This document shows, piece after piece, positions 1 through 11,900 of a stretch of 64,000 nt of DNA. Made by a program: the position numbers and the translations under genes. Origin of the DNA: Henricia sp. BOLD:AAB3569 (taxonomy: Eukaryota > Echinodermata > Asteroidea > Spinulosida > Echinasteridae). Where the stretch lies: NCBI GenBank assembly GCA_037783545.1, contig JBBELK010000557.1, positions 1-64,000 of the forward strand, given 5' to 3'. The notes below the pieces were generated by a model, which did not search any database, was not told the DNA's origin, and saw nothing but the letters and a program-made list of their open reading frames with translations. Position 1 is the first letter of the stretch. Every line of letters begins with the position of its first letter.

Positions 1-202
1 CCACAGAGAAATAAGCCATAATACGGGGTTCTTCACAATCTGACAATGCGGTCTTTTTTAAGGGATTTTTGACTCCACTGGATAACAAAGGAAATAAATC
101 TCAACCTGGTTTTAATGAAAACACATTTTTACATTCTCTTCGATTTAAGGGGAGATGTAAATATACAAAGCCAATAAAAGGTATCTTATTTCTATCATCT
201 AG

Positions 203-264
203 AATCGCCTTGAGAAGCTTGCAGAAAGTCTGGTTCCTGATGACACGGAGGAGGAGTATTTCCG
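203..264 (+). CDS. Possible upstream NPHP1 exon (uncertain)
   Basis: An AG acceptor after a pyrimidine-rich stretch (ttatttctatcatctag) is followed by an open frame reading NRLEKLAESLVPDDTEEEYF and a GTTTGT donor. The helical, charged and then acidic make-up resembles the end of the nephrocystin-1 coiled coil where it enters the first Glu-rich segment. Its end phase (2) does not fit the ATG exon at 2591 directly, so an intermediate exon would be needed. It could also be chance. Confidence 0.3.
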
Positions 265-369
265 GTTTGTCATTTTATGAACTTCTCCTTCCAGAAAGTA
301 CTACTGCTAAATGATTTTAGTTCATTATAGTGTTGGAACTTGAAAACTGAATGCTCGAAAACAGGGGTC

Positions 370-1012
370 TTACTAATGACCATCAGGAGCTGTCAGGAGC
401 TGTCAGGAAGCAGTAGGGAACCATCAGGAAGCAGTCGGGAATGAGTCAGGAAGCAGTCGGCAACCCGACAACCGTCAGGAAGCAGTCGGGAATGAGTCGG
501 GAAGCAGTCGGCAACCCGACAACCGTCGGGAAGCAGTCGGAAACCGTCAAGGAAAGTCTTAATTCAAAATTGTTTTTAAAAATAAGCACGATTTTTTTCC
601 AAATCAATTTTTAATAATTAGTCTTTAATTTTTACAAATTAAACATAATTTATAAAAATAGAAAATTTAATTGTTAAAGTAAAGATAATTTTTTTACAAA
701 TTAATAAAAACAATTAATTGAATGAAAACAAAAATTTAAGTTTTATTTCATAAAAGTCTGATTTTTAGAAATTAAAAATTAAGGTTTAATTTCTAAAGTT
801 TAATTTAAAAAAATAAAAACACTTTACAAATTTTTTTTATAAAAACAATTTACATTTTTTTGTTTTTTTTAAACTAGCGTTTTAATTTTTTAACATTAAA
901 GTTTAGGGGGTTTCCTGACGGTTCATGACTGCTTTCTGATGCTTCCTGATTCCTGGGGGCTCCTGACGGGGGCTCCTGATGGTCGTGACGGTACCTGACT
1001 GTACCTGACGAT
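370..1012. mobile_element. Inverted-repeat element with AT-rich core
   Basis: The left part (about 370-550) repeats short words such as gtcaggaagcagtcgg. The right part (about 905-1012) carries their reverse complement (ctgacgg, gcttcctga, ctcctgatggtc). Between them lie about 350 bases of almost pure A/T. This fits a non-autonomous fold-back element with subterminal repeats. No coding capacity is seen, and a degenerate tRNA-type SINE 3' end (gtgttcaaatcttgatgaggacc) follows at 1011-1090. Confidence 0.55.
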
Positions 1013-1727
1013 GATTAGTGCGACCGGAAAACTGTCGTGTGTTCAAATCTTGATGAGGACCATATTTGTTTTTCTCACATATCATGTTTGTTTTTTTCAA
1101 TTCAATGGTGAGTATTGCAATCATTACATTGCTCAGCTGCATACCCATGCAACATCAAGACAAACAATTAGCTTCATAGGAAAAACCCAAGGGAGTATAT
1201 GCTTTAATAAAGCTCAACTGTTAGTGCATCTGCCCGTAGCCTTGATCAATGCATTGGGCTTGTCTTCTAGACGGCGCGCTGAAGATAAAACAAAGCGCTT
1301 ATAAGCTACGGCATCTTTTGCACGTATTGGCTCACAGCGCGCCGCGCTACGACTATGCATACACACACGTACATGTATCGGTCGACGCACGACTGGTTAT
1401 GTTTGAAAAACGCTTTAATCTGCGATCCACAGTTCGTTCATCCGAGGCAGTATTAAGAGCTCACACAAATCATTCAGGAAAGCTGTCATATTACGACCAT
1501 TGTCCCCCAGAAGTGTAATCAAATACGTAAACAGAAAAGCACAATAAATGCTACGAACCCGAGAATATTTGTTGTTTTGTCCATCGATCATGCCACGGTT
1601 CTCGTAACATGGAGTTCGCCATTACATGCATAATGCAGCTTCGCGTCATTACGTGCTACTCATGAAGCTCTTGCTTGGCTCAAGACAAATGTTAAATATT
1701 GATACCTTGCATACCCGCATATCCGTA

Positions 1728-2585
1728 GCTCATCTGCCCAGTGTGTCAGAGGTCTTGGGGGAAACCTGTGGGAGTATACCACTGTGCTTCATAGCTCAGC
1801 TGGTGGAGCATCTGCCCAGTGTGTCAGAGATCTTGGGCAAACCTGAAAGAGTATACCACTGTACCTCATAGCTCAGCTGGTATAGCATCTGCCCAGTGTG
1901 TCAGAGGTCTTTGGGGAAACCTGAGGGAGTATACTGCTGTGCCTCATAGCTCAGCTGGTATAGCATCTGCCCGGTGTGTCAGAGGTCTTTGGGGAAACCT
2001 GAGGGAGTATACTGCTGTGCCTCATAGCTCAGCTGGTATAGCATCTGCCCAGTGTGTCAGAGGTCTTTGGAGAAACCTGAGGGAGTATACTGCTGTGCCT
2101 CATAGCTCAGCTGGTATAGCATCTGCCCAGTGTGTCGTAGGTCTTGGGGAAACCTGAGGGAGTATACTGCTGTGCCTCATAGCTCAGCTGGTATAGCATC
2201 TGCCCAGTATGTCAGAGGTCTTTGGGCAAACCTGAGGGAGTATACCACTGTGCCTCATAGCTCAGCTGGTTGAGCATCTGCCCAGTGTGTCAGAGATCTT
2301 TGGGGAAACCTGAGGTAGTATACCACTGTGCCTCATAGCTCAGCTGGTTGAGCATCTGTCCAGTGTGTCTGAGGTCTTTGGGGAAACCTGAGGTAGTATA
2401 CCACTGTGCCTCATAGCTCAGCTGGTAGAGCATCTCCCCAGTGTGTCAGAGGTCTTTGAGGAAACCTGAGGAGTATACCACTGTGCCTCATAGCTCAGCT
2501 GGTAGAGCATCTGCCCAGTGTGTCGTAGGTCTCGGGTTCAAATTCCAATGAGGACCATATAATTTTTCTGTCATCTCATGTTTTA
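1728..2585 (+). repeat. tRNA-SINE-derived minisatellite, about 11 copies of 78 bp
   Basis: The motif cctcatagctcagctgg recurs at 1790, 1867, 1945, 2023, 2101, 2178, 2256, 2334, 2412 and 2489, a spacing of 77-78 bp, with a partial copy before. Each unit carries a D-arm/A-box-like stretch (tagctcagctggtagagc). Only the last unit keeps the B box (ggttcaaattcc) and the SINE 3' tail. The internal units replace the B box with a gggaaacctgagggagtatac linker. The array is therefore a tandem expansion of the 5' part of a tRNA-derived SINE. The same family is tandem on the minus strand at 37.1-37.6 kb. Confidence 0.85.
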
Positions 2586-2590
2586 GTCAG

Positions 2591-2972
2591 ATGAAGAATA
2601 AGCCTCCCGCAGTGTCCAAAAGTAAAGTTGTTGCCGCTGCTCCAAGTACTAAGAAAACGGCCGAAGAACATAATGGAGACCAAAATGATGACAATGAGAC
2701 AAAAAATACTGGTGCAGGAGATAAGGGACAACAGCCAAGTGATGAAAAAATCACTTCACCAACGTTGGTGAGCAAACTTAGCCGATTGAGCTTGTTTAGA
2801 CGCTCAAGCAAACGTTCCAAGGATACAGTGACTAAACCAATGTCAAGTGGGGATGCGAGTACTGCAGGGACAACAACAGAGCACAAAGGACGACAGAAAC
2901 AGGTGCAAGAGGAGCGGGAAAGCGCAAGACAGGAGGACGTTAAGCAGAGGCAGAAGGGGAAGATGAAGAAAG
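2591..2972 (+). CDS. NPHP1: NPHP1 exon 1 of this model (Lys/Ser-rich)
   Basis: The open frame starts at the ATG directly after an acceptor-like tttagtcag and ends at AAG|GTGAAC (phase 1). It encodes a charged, Ser/Lys/Glu-rich segment with a basic cluster ([10 protein letters not shown]) and no known domain. Human nephrocystin-1 has no equivalent, so linkage rests on phase agreement with the next exons. The ATG may be the true start or just an internal Met after a splice acceptor. Confidence 0.6.
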
Positions 2973-5900
2973 GTGAACCGGGGTGTTTCAATATAACATG
3001 AAATATCTGTCAACCAGAGTGTCAGAATTCCATGGGATCTGAAGTAACTATATCTCTGCAGAGTGTACACCATACTTGATTGAGAAGTGGCAATGTTATA
3101 AAGTACTTTCCAGCAGGGGCTACATTATTGTTTTAATGACACATTTGTGTTAGACACTCTTCAGTTGGCGCAAACATCATTGTGCATTGACACACATGTC
3201 AACCATTCATGTCAAGCATTGTAGATGTACAGTTGAGGTTAGAAGTATAAATACAACTGTATGCAACCAAATGTTAAAACTGGTGTGCTTTACACCATTT
3301 TTGTAACAGTCTTTACTAAAGTCTTGATTTTGTGGAATGCAGTACTTAAAACATAGCTTGTACCGGTACACCTTGCAATGGTTCGGGTAGTCCTGTTTAC
3401 CATTTTGGGTGATGATGGTAGTGGTGCACATGTATTTATACTTCTGACTGTAACTGTACATTTAGTTTGTTGTTGAGTATATTTCTAAAACAACCATTCC
3501 AGAGTGAATTTTGTGGGTGCACATAATCAGCTTGATAATGCTCAACACAAGACATTTAATAACACATGTGAAATAACTGATGCAGTTACTGTTGAGCAGC
3601 CTGTTGCATGAATTTGAATTTTCATGTCATTTTGAAACACCCCAACCAGCGGTCAATAGTGGGGAAACTAAATCACTGGAGGGCAGCGCGGAGGATGGAA
3701 GTGAACAATCTGAAGACGAGATGGACATAGCGCAGGGAGAGGATGAAGACTGGGCAGATGGGAGTGAAAATGACCAAGAAGAGGATGAAATGGGTGATGT
3801 CAAGTCACACAGGGTGTCCACAAGGAGTCCATCCAGCCACAAGAGTAAAACTATGACAAAGAGCAGTCAATCTGAAAGGACTGTTTCATCAGGAAAGGGG
3901 AAGAAAGAGGGTGGTGGTTGGAAGTTATTTCAACGCAAGATGGACAGGTGCTTATACTCTGGATTTGTCAAAACTCTGGGACAATGTACTAGAGGGATTG
4001 TTGACATTTACAGTACTACCAGCAATGTACTAACCAACATTAACTGATTACTAATACTGGGTTTGTAGGGGAAACCCGATGGAGTATAGATGGTGTGATG
4101 TCAGGGCAGGCATCAAAACATTGAAGTGTTATTATAAGGCCAAAAAATAGAAAACTATGTTTAGTGTAAGTTGAAGTCTCCCAAAATTACGCGATGATGC
4201 GGCAGGGTTTTTTACGCTATATTTGTTTTTGGTTTTTTAAAAGTAGATTCCAAGCAATGAGGCAAAATCAAAACACTCAACTGGCCATGCGTGTCTAAGA
4301 AAAAAATGTTTTGACGCCCAGGGTTAAAAGTAACGCGCGCACTGACGATATTTTAAAATTGTTTTTGCTGTTTTTGAAAAACAAAATTTGACAAGCAGGG
4401 TTGAAAGTGACGCGTGCGCTTACGCTAAACGTAGTCTCTTTTTGGGGGTGCCTAAAATGGCTGTGTGCACGCATCTCGATGTGCATAAATTGGGATACAG
4501 AATGGGGTCGCCTGTCAGATCGGCTTTGAAATGTGACCTTTGACATTCCATGAGCAATTTATGCAAAGCATATGATGATGCATATTCACAATGACAGGCA
4601 CGATTTCAACAGAATGCACTTTAGATATAAATATGTCACTGTGCCTCATAGCTCAGCTTGTCAAGCATCTGCCTGGAGAGTAAGAGGCCTCGGGGTTCAA
4701 ATCTCGGCAATAACCATATGATTTTGTTTTCTTATCCCATATTTGGTTATCATTAATAAAATGCCTCATTCCTGCTCAAGTGCTAACTTACATTTGTCAC
4801 ATAAACAACTTATTTGTGCGCATACTGTATTTTGCTATTGCAGTTGACCAAATACAGCTCATCATGCATTTTTTTTCTATTAACAATCTCACAACTCTAG
4901 CATGCTAAAATACTTAGACACCATAGCGGGAAATTGACACTAATTCTGCTCATTTGAAATTGCTAATCATGCACCTTTTCATCTGATCTTTTGATTTCCT
5001 TTCTTTCTGTTTTTCTTTGCTAATTTCTTTTCTGTTTTGGGGTACATTTACTTTGCTGTGATGCTAGCATTGAGCAGTAAAAGTTTTCACAAAGTCTTGT
5101 TTGAAGTTAAGATATTAAACACTATCTATAAACTGGGGTTATTTAACTTCCTTTTCTAAATTCCAAGTGTTATAATAGTATTTTTCATTTAAAAAATTAG
5201 TAAAACGTTTGTGTGTCCTTGTCAGACTTGATGGGAACACTTACCTGTAACAAGCAAAAATCACTTTTTCTGCAAATGATGATCTGTATGTTCTAAGGGT
5301 TTTGAATATTTGTGCATAAATAGTGGGCATTTCGTGTATTTTTGTTCTAAATATTCAAAGTGCTAAACAAATTAAAGATCTACTTGTAGGCAAAGTTATG
5401 CTAAGCAGGCATGAAACGTTTCAACTGATCAGGGGCCAATTTCATAAAGCTGTCTAGCAGAAAAATTTGCTTAATCCAACATTTGTTTGCTTTAGAAAAA
5501 TGGGTTAATAGTCAAAATTGTATGTCAACTTGTGTTTTTAGCAAGAATAGCAGAACAGTCAATTGTAAAACACATCACATAAGATTTTGACTGAAAACTC
5601 CTTTTATAAAGCCAACAAATTTTGGATTAAGCAAATTTTTCTGCTAAACAGCTTGATGAAATTGGCCCCAGGTGATTTCCTCCTAATTCTTTCCATTAAT
5701 AATTTTGACAAAAATCAGCGAGGATATCAAAGCCCAAGATTCAACAAGGATTAAAGATGATGGTAAGAAAGCACCTCCTGGACCTAAGGAGACTTTGGAT
5801 GAGGATGACGGCGGAGACGAGGAGGATGGAGATGAATATGAAGACGAAGAGGACAATTCAGCTGAAGATGAAGATGAGGAGGAGGAGGAGGAAGTCTCTG

Positions 5901-8900
5901 GGGAGGAATATTATGAAGAAGAAGAAGAAGATGATGAAGAAGATGATGAGGAAGAAGATGAAGATGAAGAAGAAGACGAGGGGGAGGAGAAGGAACAAGA
6001 GGAAGAGTAAGAATACCAACAATATTTCGTCCCCTTAAAGGAGAAGGGTACCCAAGAAACAAAAGACCTTGTGCTCAAGAAGTACAACTCGTAAATTATT
6101 TTAATGCAAAGAAAAAGAAATATTACCTACTGAAAAGCGCACAAGAACTTCACAAATAATCAAAATTTTAGCGATGCGTCGCACTATGGGTGCCGTCATT
6201 TTGTCCTAATACTGGTCAACGGATGACGTTTTTGCGGACAACGTTTTCGTGTATTGCCATAGAAATGCACAAAGGACTTGTACGCGAAAACGTTATTCTT
6301 TGCCCAATATTGGGACAAAATGGCGGCACCCATAGTGCGACGCATCGCTAAAAATTTGATTCTTTGTGAAATTCTTGTGCGCTTTTCAGTAGGTAATATT
6401 TCTTTTTCTTTGCATTAAAATAATTTACGAGTTGTACTTCTTGAGCACAAGGTCTTTTGTTCGAAATAGGCATCTCCATAGCAAATGCATGGAGCTGCGT
6501 ATTTCGTGGCACGAAATTGGCACCCCTGCATTGCTGACAAGCCCCTGCCTTTAACCAGAACTGGGTATGTCAATTTTTGGGCCCATCCACGGGATCAACA
6601 TTAACATTAACAAAGGTGTAAGTAACATCTATCGCAGTGTTCTCCACTGGTCAAAATTTTGTCAGGGCGCTGGGTGGGTGGTGGTGGGGGGGGGCTGGGG
6701 GGTGACACGGGCACGGGCACGGGCACGGGCACGCCCTCAAGAGACCGGTCAACAACTTCGCCTCTTAAACAATACATTTAAAACAGGCTAGGGGCCTGGA
6801 CGCTGATAATGAAATTATCACTCGTCCAGGCACCTAGCCGGTTTTAAACGTATTGTTTAAGACTAGACAAACCCACTTTTATTCCCTTATTGTAATTACA
6901 TTGCAAGCTGTCAGGTCTAGACTTAATTTATCTTGTTGCAGGGAAGATGAAGAAGAAGAGGAGTCTGGAGGAACAGAGGAATCTGGAGGAACGGAGGAGT
7001 CTGATGGTTCAGTCTTTGTATCACCTGATGAAGGGGTAAGCTGGCTCCTGATTGGTTATACCATAGGTCACATGATGACAAGTCTTACATCTGATTGGTT
7101 GAACAGAGGAGTCTGATGGTTCAGTCTTTGTGTCACCCAATAAAGGGGTAAGCTGGCTCCTGATTGGTTATACCATAAGTCACATGATGACAAGTCTTAC
7201 ATCTGATTGGTTGAACAGAGGAGTCTGATGGTTCAGTCTTTGTGTCACCCGATGAAGGGGTAAGCTGGCTCCTGATTGGTTATACCATAGGTCACATGAT
7301 GACAACTCTTACATCTGATTGGTTGAACAGAGGAGTCTGATGGTTCAGTCTTTGTGTCACCCGATGAAGGGGTAAGCTGGCTCCTGATTGGTTATACCAT
7401 AGGTCACATGATGACAAGTCTTACATCTGATTGGTTGAACAGAGGAGTCTGATGGTTCAGTCTTTGTGTCACCCGATGAAGGGGTAAGCTGGCTCCTGAT
7501 TGGTTATACCATAGGTCACATGATGACAAGTCTTACATCTGATTGGTTGAACAGAGCAGTCTGATGGTTCAGTCTTTGTGTCACCCGATGAAGGGGTAAG
7601 CTGGCTCCTGATTGGTTATACCATAGGTCACATGATGACAAGTCTTACATCTGATTGGTTGATCAGAGGAGTCTGATGGTTCAGTCTTTGTGTCACCCGA
7701 TGAAGGGGTAAGCTGGCTCCTGATTGGTTATACCATAGGTCACATGATGACAACTCTTACATCTGATTGGTTGATCAGAGGAGTCTGATGGTTCAGTCTT
7801 TGTGTCACCTGATGAAGGGGTAAGTTGGCTCCTGATTGGTTATACCATAGGTCACATGATGACAAGTCTTACATCTGATTGGTTGATCAGAGGAGTCTGA
7901 TGGTTCAGTCTTTGTGTCACCTGATGAAGGGGTAAGCTGGCTCCTGATTGGTTATACCATAGGTCACATGATGACAACTCTTAAATCTGATTGGTTGATC
8001 AGAGGAGTCTGATGGTTCAGTCTTTGTGTCACCCGATGAAGGGGTAAGCTGGCTCCTGATTGGTTATACCATAGGTCACATGATGACAACTCTTACATCT
8101 GATTGGTTGATCAGAGGAGTCTGATGGTTCAGTCTTTGTGTCACCCGATGAAGGGGTAAGCTGGCTCCTGATTGGTTATACCATAGGTCACATGATGACA
8201 ACTCTTGCATCTGATTGGTTGATCAGAGGAGTCTGATGGTTCAGTCTTTGTGTCACCTGATGAAGGGGTAAGCTGGCTCCTGATTGGTTATACCATAGGT
8301 CACATGATGACAACTCTTACATCTGATTGGTTGATCAGAGGAGTCTGATGCTTCAGTCTTTGTGTCACCCGATGAAGGGGTAAGTTGGCTCCTGATTGGT
8401 TATACCATAGGTCACATGATGACAAGTCTTACATCTGATTGGTTGATCAGAGGAGTCTGATGCTTCAGTCTTTGTGTCACCCGATGAAGGGGTAAGCTGG
8501 CTCCTGATTGGTTATACCATAGGTCACATGATGACAAGTCTTACATCTGATTGGTTGATCAGAGGAGTCTGATGCTTCAGTCTTTGTGTCACCCGATGAA
8601 GGGGTAAGCTGGCTCCTGATTGGTTATACCATAGGTCACATGATGACAACTCTTAAATCTGATTGGTTGATCAGAGGAGTCTGATGGTTCAGTCTTTGTG
8701 TCACCTGATGAAGGGGTAAGCTGGCTCCTGATTGGTTATACCATAGGTCACATGATGACAACTCTTACATCTGATTGGTTGATCAGAGGAGTCTGATGGT
8801 TCAGTCTTTATGTCACCTGATGAAGGGGTAAGCTGGCTCCTGATTGGTTATACCATAGGTCACATGATGACAACTCTTACATCTGATTGGTTGATCAGAG

Positions 8901-11900
8901 GAGTCTGATGGTTCAGTCTTTGTATCACCTGATGAAGGGGTAAGCTGGCTCCTGATTGGTTATACCATAGGTCACATGATGACAACTCTTACATCTGATT
9001 GGTTGATCAGAGGAGTCTGATGGTTCAGTCTTTGTATCACCTGATGAAGGGGTAAGCTGGCTCCTGATTGGTTATACCATAGGTCACATGATGACAACTC
9101 TTACATCTGATTGGTTGATCAGAGGAGTCTGATGGTTCAGTCTTTGTATCACCCGATGAAGGGGTAAGCTGGCTCCTGATTGGTTATACCATAGGTCACA
9201 TGATGACAACTCTTACATCTGATTGGTTGATCAGAGGAGTCTGATGGTTCAGTCTTTGTATCACCTGATGAAGGGGTAAGCTGGCTCCTGATTGGTTATA
9301 CCATAGGTCACATGATGCCAACTCTTACATCTGATTGGTTGAACAGAGGAGTCTGATGGTTCAGTCTTTGTATCACCTGATGAAGGGGTAAGCTGGCTCC
9401 TGATTGGTTATACCATAGGTCACATGATGCCAACTCTTACATCTGATTGGTTGATCAGAGGAGTCTGATGGTTCAGTCTTTGTATCACCTGATGAAGGGG
9501 TAAGCTGGCTCCTGATTGGTTATACCATAGGTCACATGATGACAACTCTTACATCTGATTGGTTGATCAGAGGAGTCTGATGGTTCAGTCTTTGTGTCAC
9601 CTGATGAAGGGGTAAGCTGGCTCCTGATTGGTTATACCATAGGTCACATGATGCCAACTCTTACATCTGATTGGTTGATCAGAGGAGTCTGATGGTTCAG
9701 TCTTTGTATCACCTGATGAAGGGGTAAGCTGGCTCCTGATTGGTTATACCATAGGTCACATGATGACAACTCTTACATCTGATTGGTTGATCAGAGGAGT
9801 CTGATGGTTCAGTCTTTGTGTCACCTGATGAAGGGGTAAGCTGACTCCTGATTGGTTATACCATAGGTCACATGATGACAACTCTTACATCTGATTGGTT
9901 GATCAGAGGAGTCTGATGGTTCAGTCTTTGTGTCACCTGATGAAGGGGTAAGCTGACTCCTGATTGGTTATACCATAGGTCACATGATGACAACTCTTAC
10001 ATCTGATTGGTTGATCAGAGGAGTCTGATGGTTCAGTCTTTATGTCACCTGATGAAGGGGTAAGCTGACTCCTGATTGGTTATACCATAGGTCACATGAT
10101 GCCAACTCTTACATCTGATTGGTTGAACACAGGAGTCTGATGGTTCAGTCTTTATGTCACCTGATGAAGGGGTAAGCTGACTGCAGATGGGCCATGTTTT
10201 CTTCCACATCCAGATTGCATATTGCAAATTTCTTTTCATGGAAACTGGTAGTATTTTGGGGAGGTGTTTTATATGATTGTTACATGTAGGTTAGAAAGAA
10301 ATCCTTTTTCTAGAAAAATCTGAACAAGCGCCTTTGAGAATGTTTGAAGAACATTGGTTTAAAATTAAACAACTTCAATAATGTGAAATATTACAAACCC
10401 TTAGAGTCTCTTAAGTGTATGTCTGAATTTCTCGAGGTGTTTTTTCTTTTTTTTCTTTCACATTTCAAAGATGGAACGCTTTGAAGCAGTGTGTGACTAT
10501 GTCCCAGAGCAGAAAGACGACCTTGGCTTCAAAAGTGGTGATATTGTCACAGTCATCAATGCCGGGTGAGCAATGGTGCCAAGGTCAATGCTGTTTCAAA
10601 AAAGATAACCAGTATTAGTCATTTCAGGCTAAAAACTCCATCTCATACATAAACACTCTATAAACACATGTATGATGGCTACCCATCATACATGTGTGTG
10701 TGTGTGTATACATGCGAAAGAGTAGAATGGATATTCCTGAATTACAAATAATGATTGTTCTGATAAAATGGTTGCCATTTTCAAATATCTTTTGAAAAAA
10801 TCCAGGTGGCTTCCAAAAAGGAAATAAGTACAGATGTGAAATTGTATTTGTTTTCTTACTTGGCCTAACCCATATGTCAGCTTGACTTGACTAGAAATGG
10901 TTGCTAACCCTAACCCTAACCCATATGTCAGCTTGACTTGACTAGAAATGGTTGCTTTTTTGTAATAAAAATACAGGTGTTGTTAATTAAGATTTGTTTT
11001 GCCCTTACCCGATGTATATTAGCACTGTATACTCAGTGCTTTCTCAGTGTTTTGCCCTTACCCGATGTATATTAGCACTGTATACTCAGTGCTGTCTCAG
11101 TGTTTTGCCCTTACCCGATGTATATTAGCACTGTATACTCAGTGCTTTCTCAGTGTTTTGCCCTTACCCGATGTATATTAGCACTGTATACTCAGTGCTT
11201 TCTCAGTGTTTTGCCCTTACCCGATGTATATTAGCACTGTATACTCAGTGCTGTCTCAGTGTTTTGCCCTTACCCGATGTATATTAGCACTGTATACTCA
11301 GTGCTGTCTCAGTGTTTTGCCCTTACCCGATGTATATTAGCACTGTATACTCAGTGCTGTCTCAGTGTTTTGCCCTTACCCGATGTATATTAGCACTGTA
11401 TACTCAGTGCTTTCTCGAGACACTATGAAAAACATCATACAGGTGGCTTCTATAAAGAATGAGAGGGGATGTCAAATTAATATTTTGTTTTTAATTTTTT
11501 AACTCAGCCTTACCCATAAGTCAGCTAGAGTACACTGTGCCAGTATCAGCTGTATGACTTTATGAACAACCTGCATATAGGTGGACTTATACTGTCTCTG
11601 ATCTATGTATCTGAATAGTTTGACCACCATTTGACTGTTTGTAGGGGAGATGGCTGGTGGATGGCAGAGGATGAGGAAGGCAACCGGGGAATGGTGCCCA
11701 GCACATACCTCAAGGTAGCTATTGGTTTCATTACTTCCAAGAGCATGCAGAATGGACAATCATGATCACTGCTGTCATTTTCTCAGTGAATCCTTTTTAG
11801 GGATTGTTTGTTCACATTCAGTATACAAAGCATACTGAATGTTGCACTATACATGTAGATACAGTACCAGATAGGGGTCATTCCATGAAAACGGGACACA

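Noticed and set aside
1819-2157. 112-residue repeat protein
   Set aside because: Translation of the 78-bp SINE minisatellite, whose unit length is divisible by three.
1728-2560. Cluster of true tRNA genes
   Set aside because: Internal units lack a B box and T arm and have a gggaaacctgagg linker instead; only the last unit has the full SINE layout.
4045-4047. Stop codon ending a short gene at 2.6-4.0 kb
   Set aside because: The donor at 3947 and in-phase exons 3-4 continue the frame into the SH3 domain, so a separate short gene is less likely. I kept it as a possible read-through form.
5784-6062. Pro/His/Leu-rich protein on the minus strand
   Set aside because: It is the antisense shadow of the Glu/Asp-rich NPHP1 exon 3.
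10904-10922. Interstitial telomere
   Set aside because: Only three TTAGGG-type repeats, within a small local duplication.
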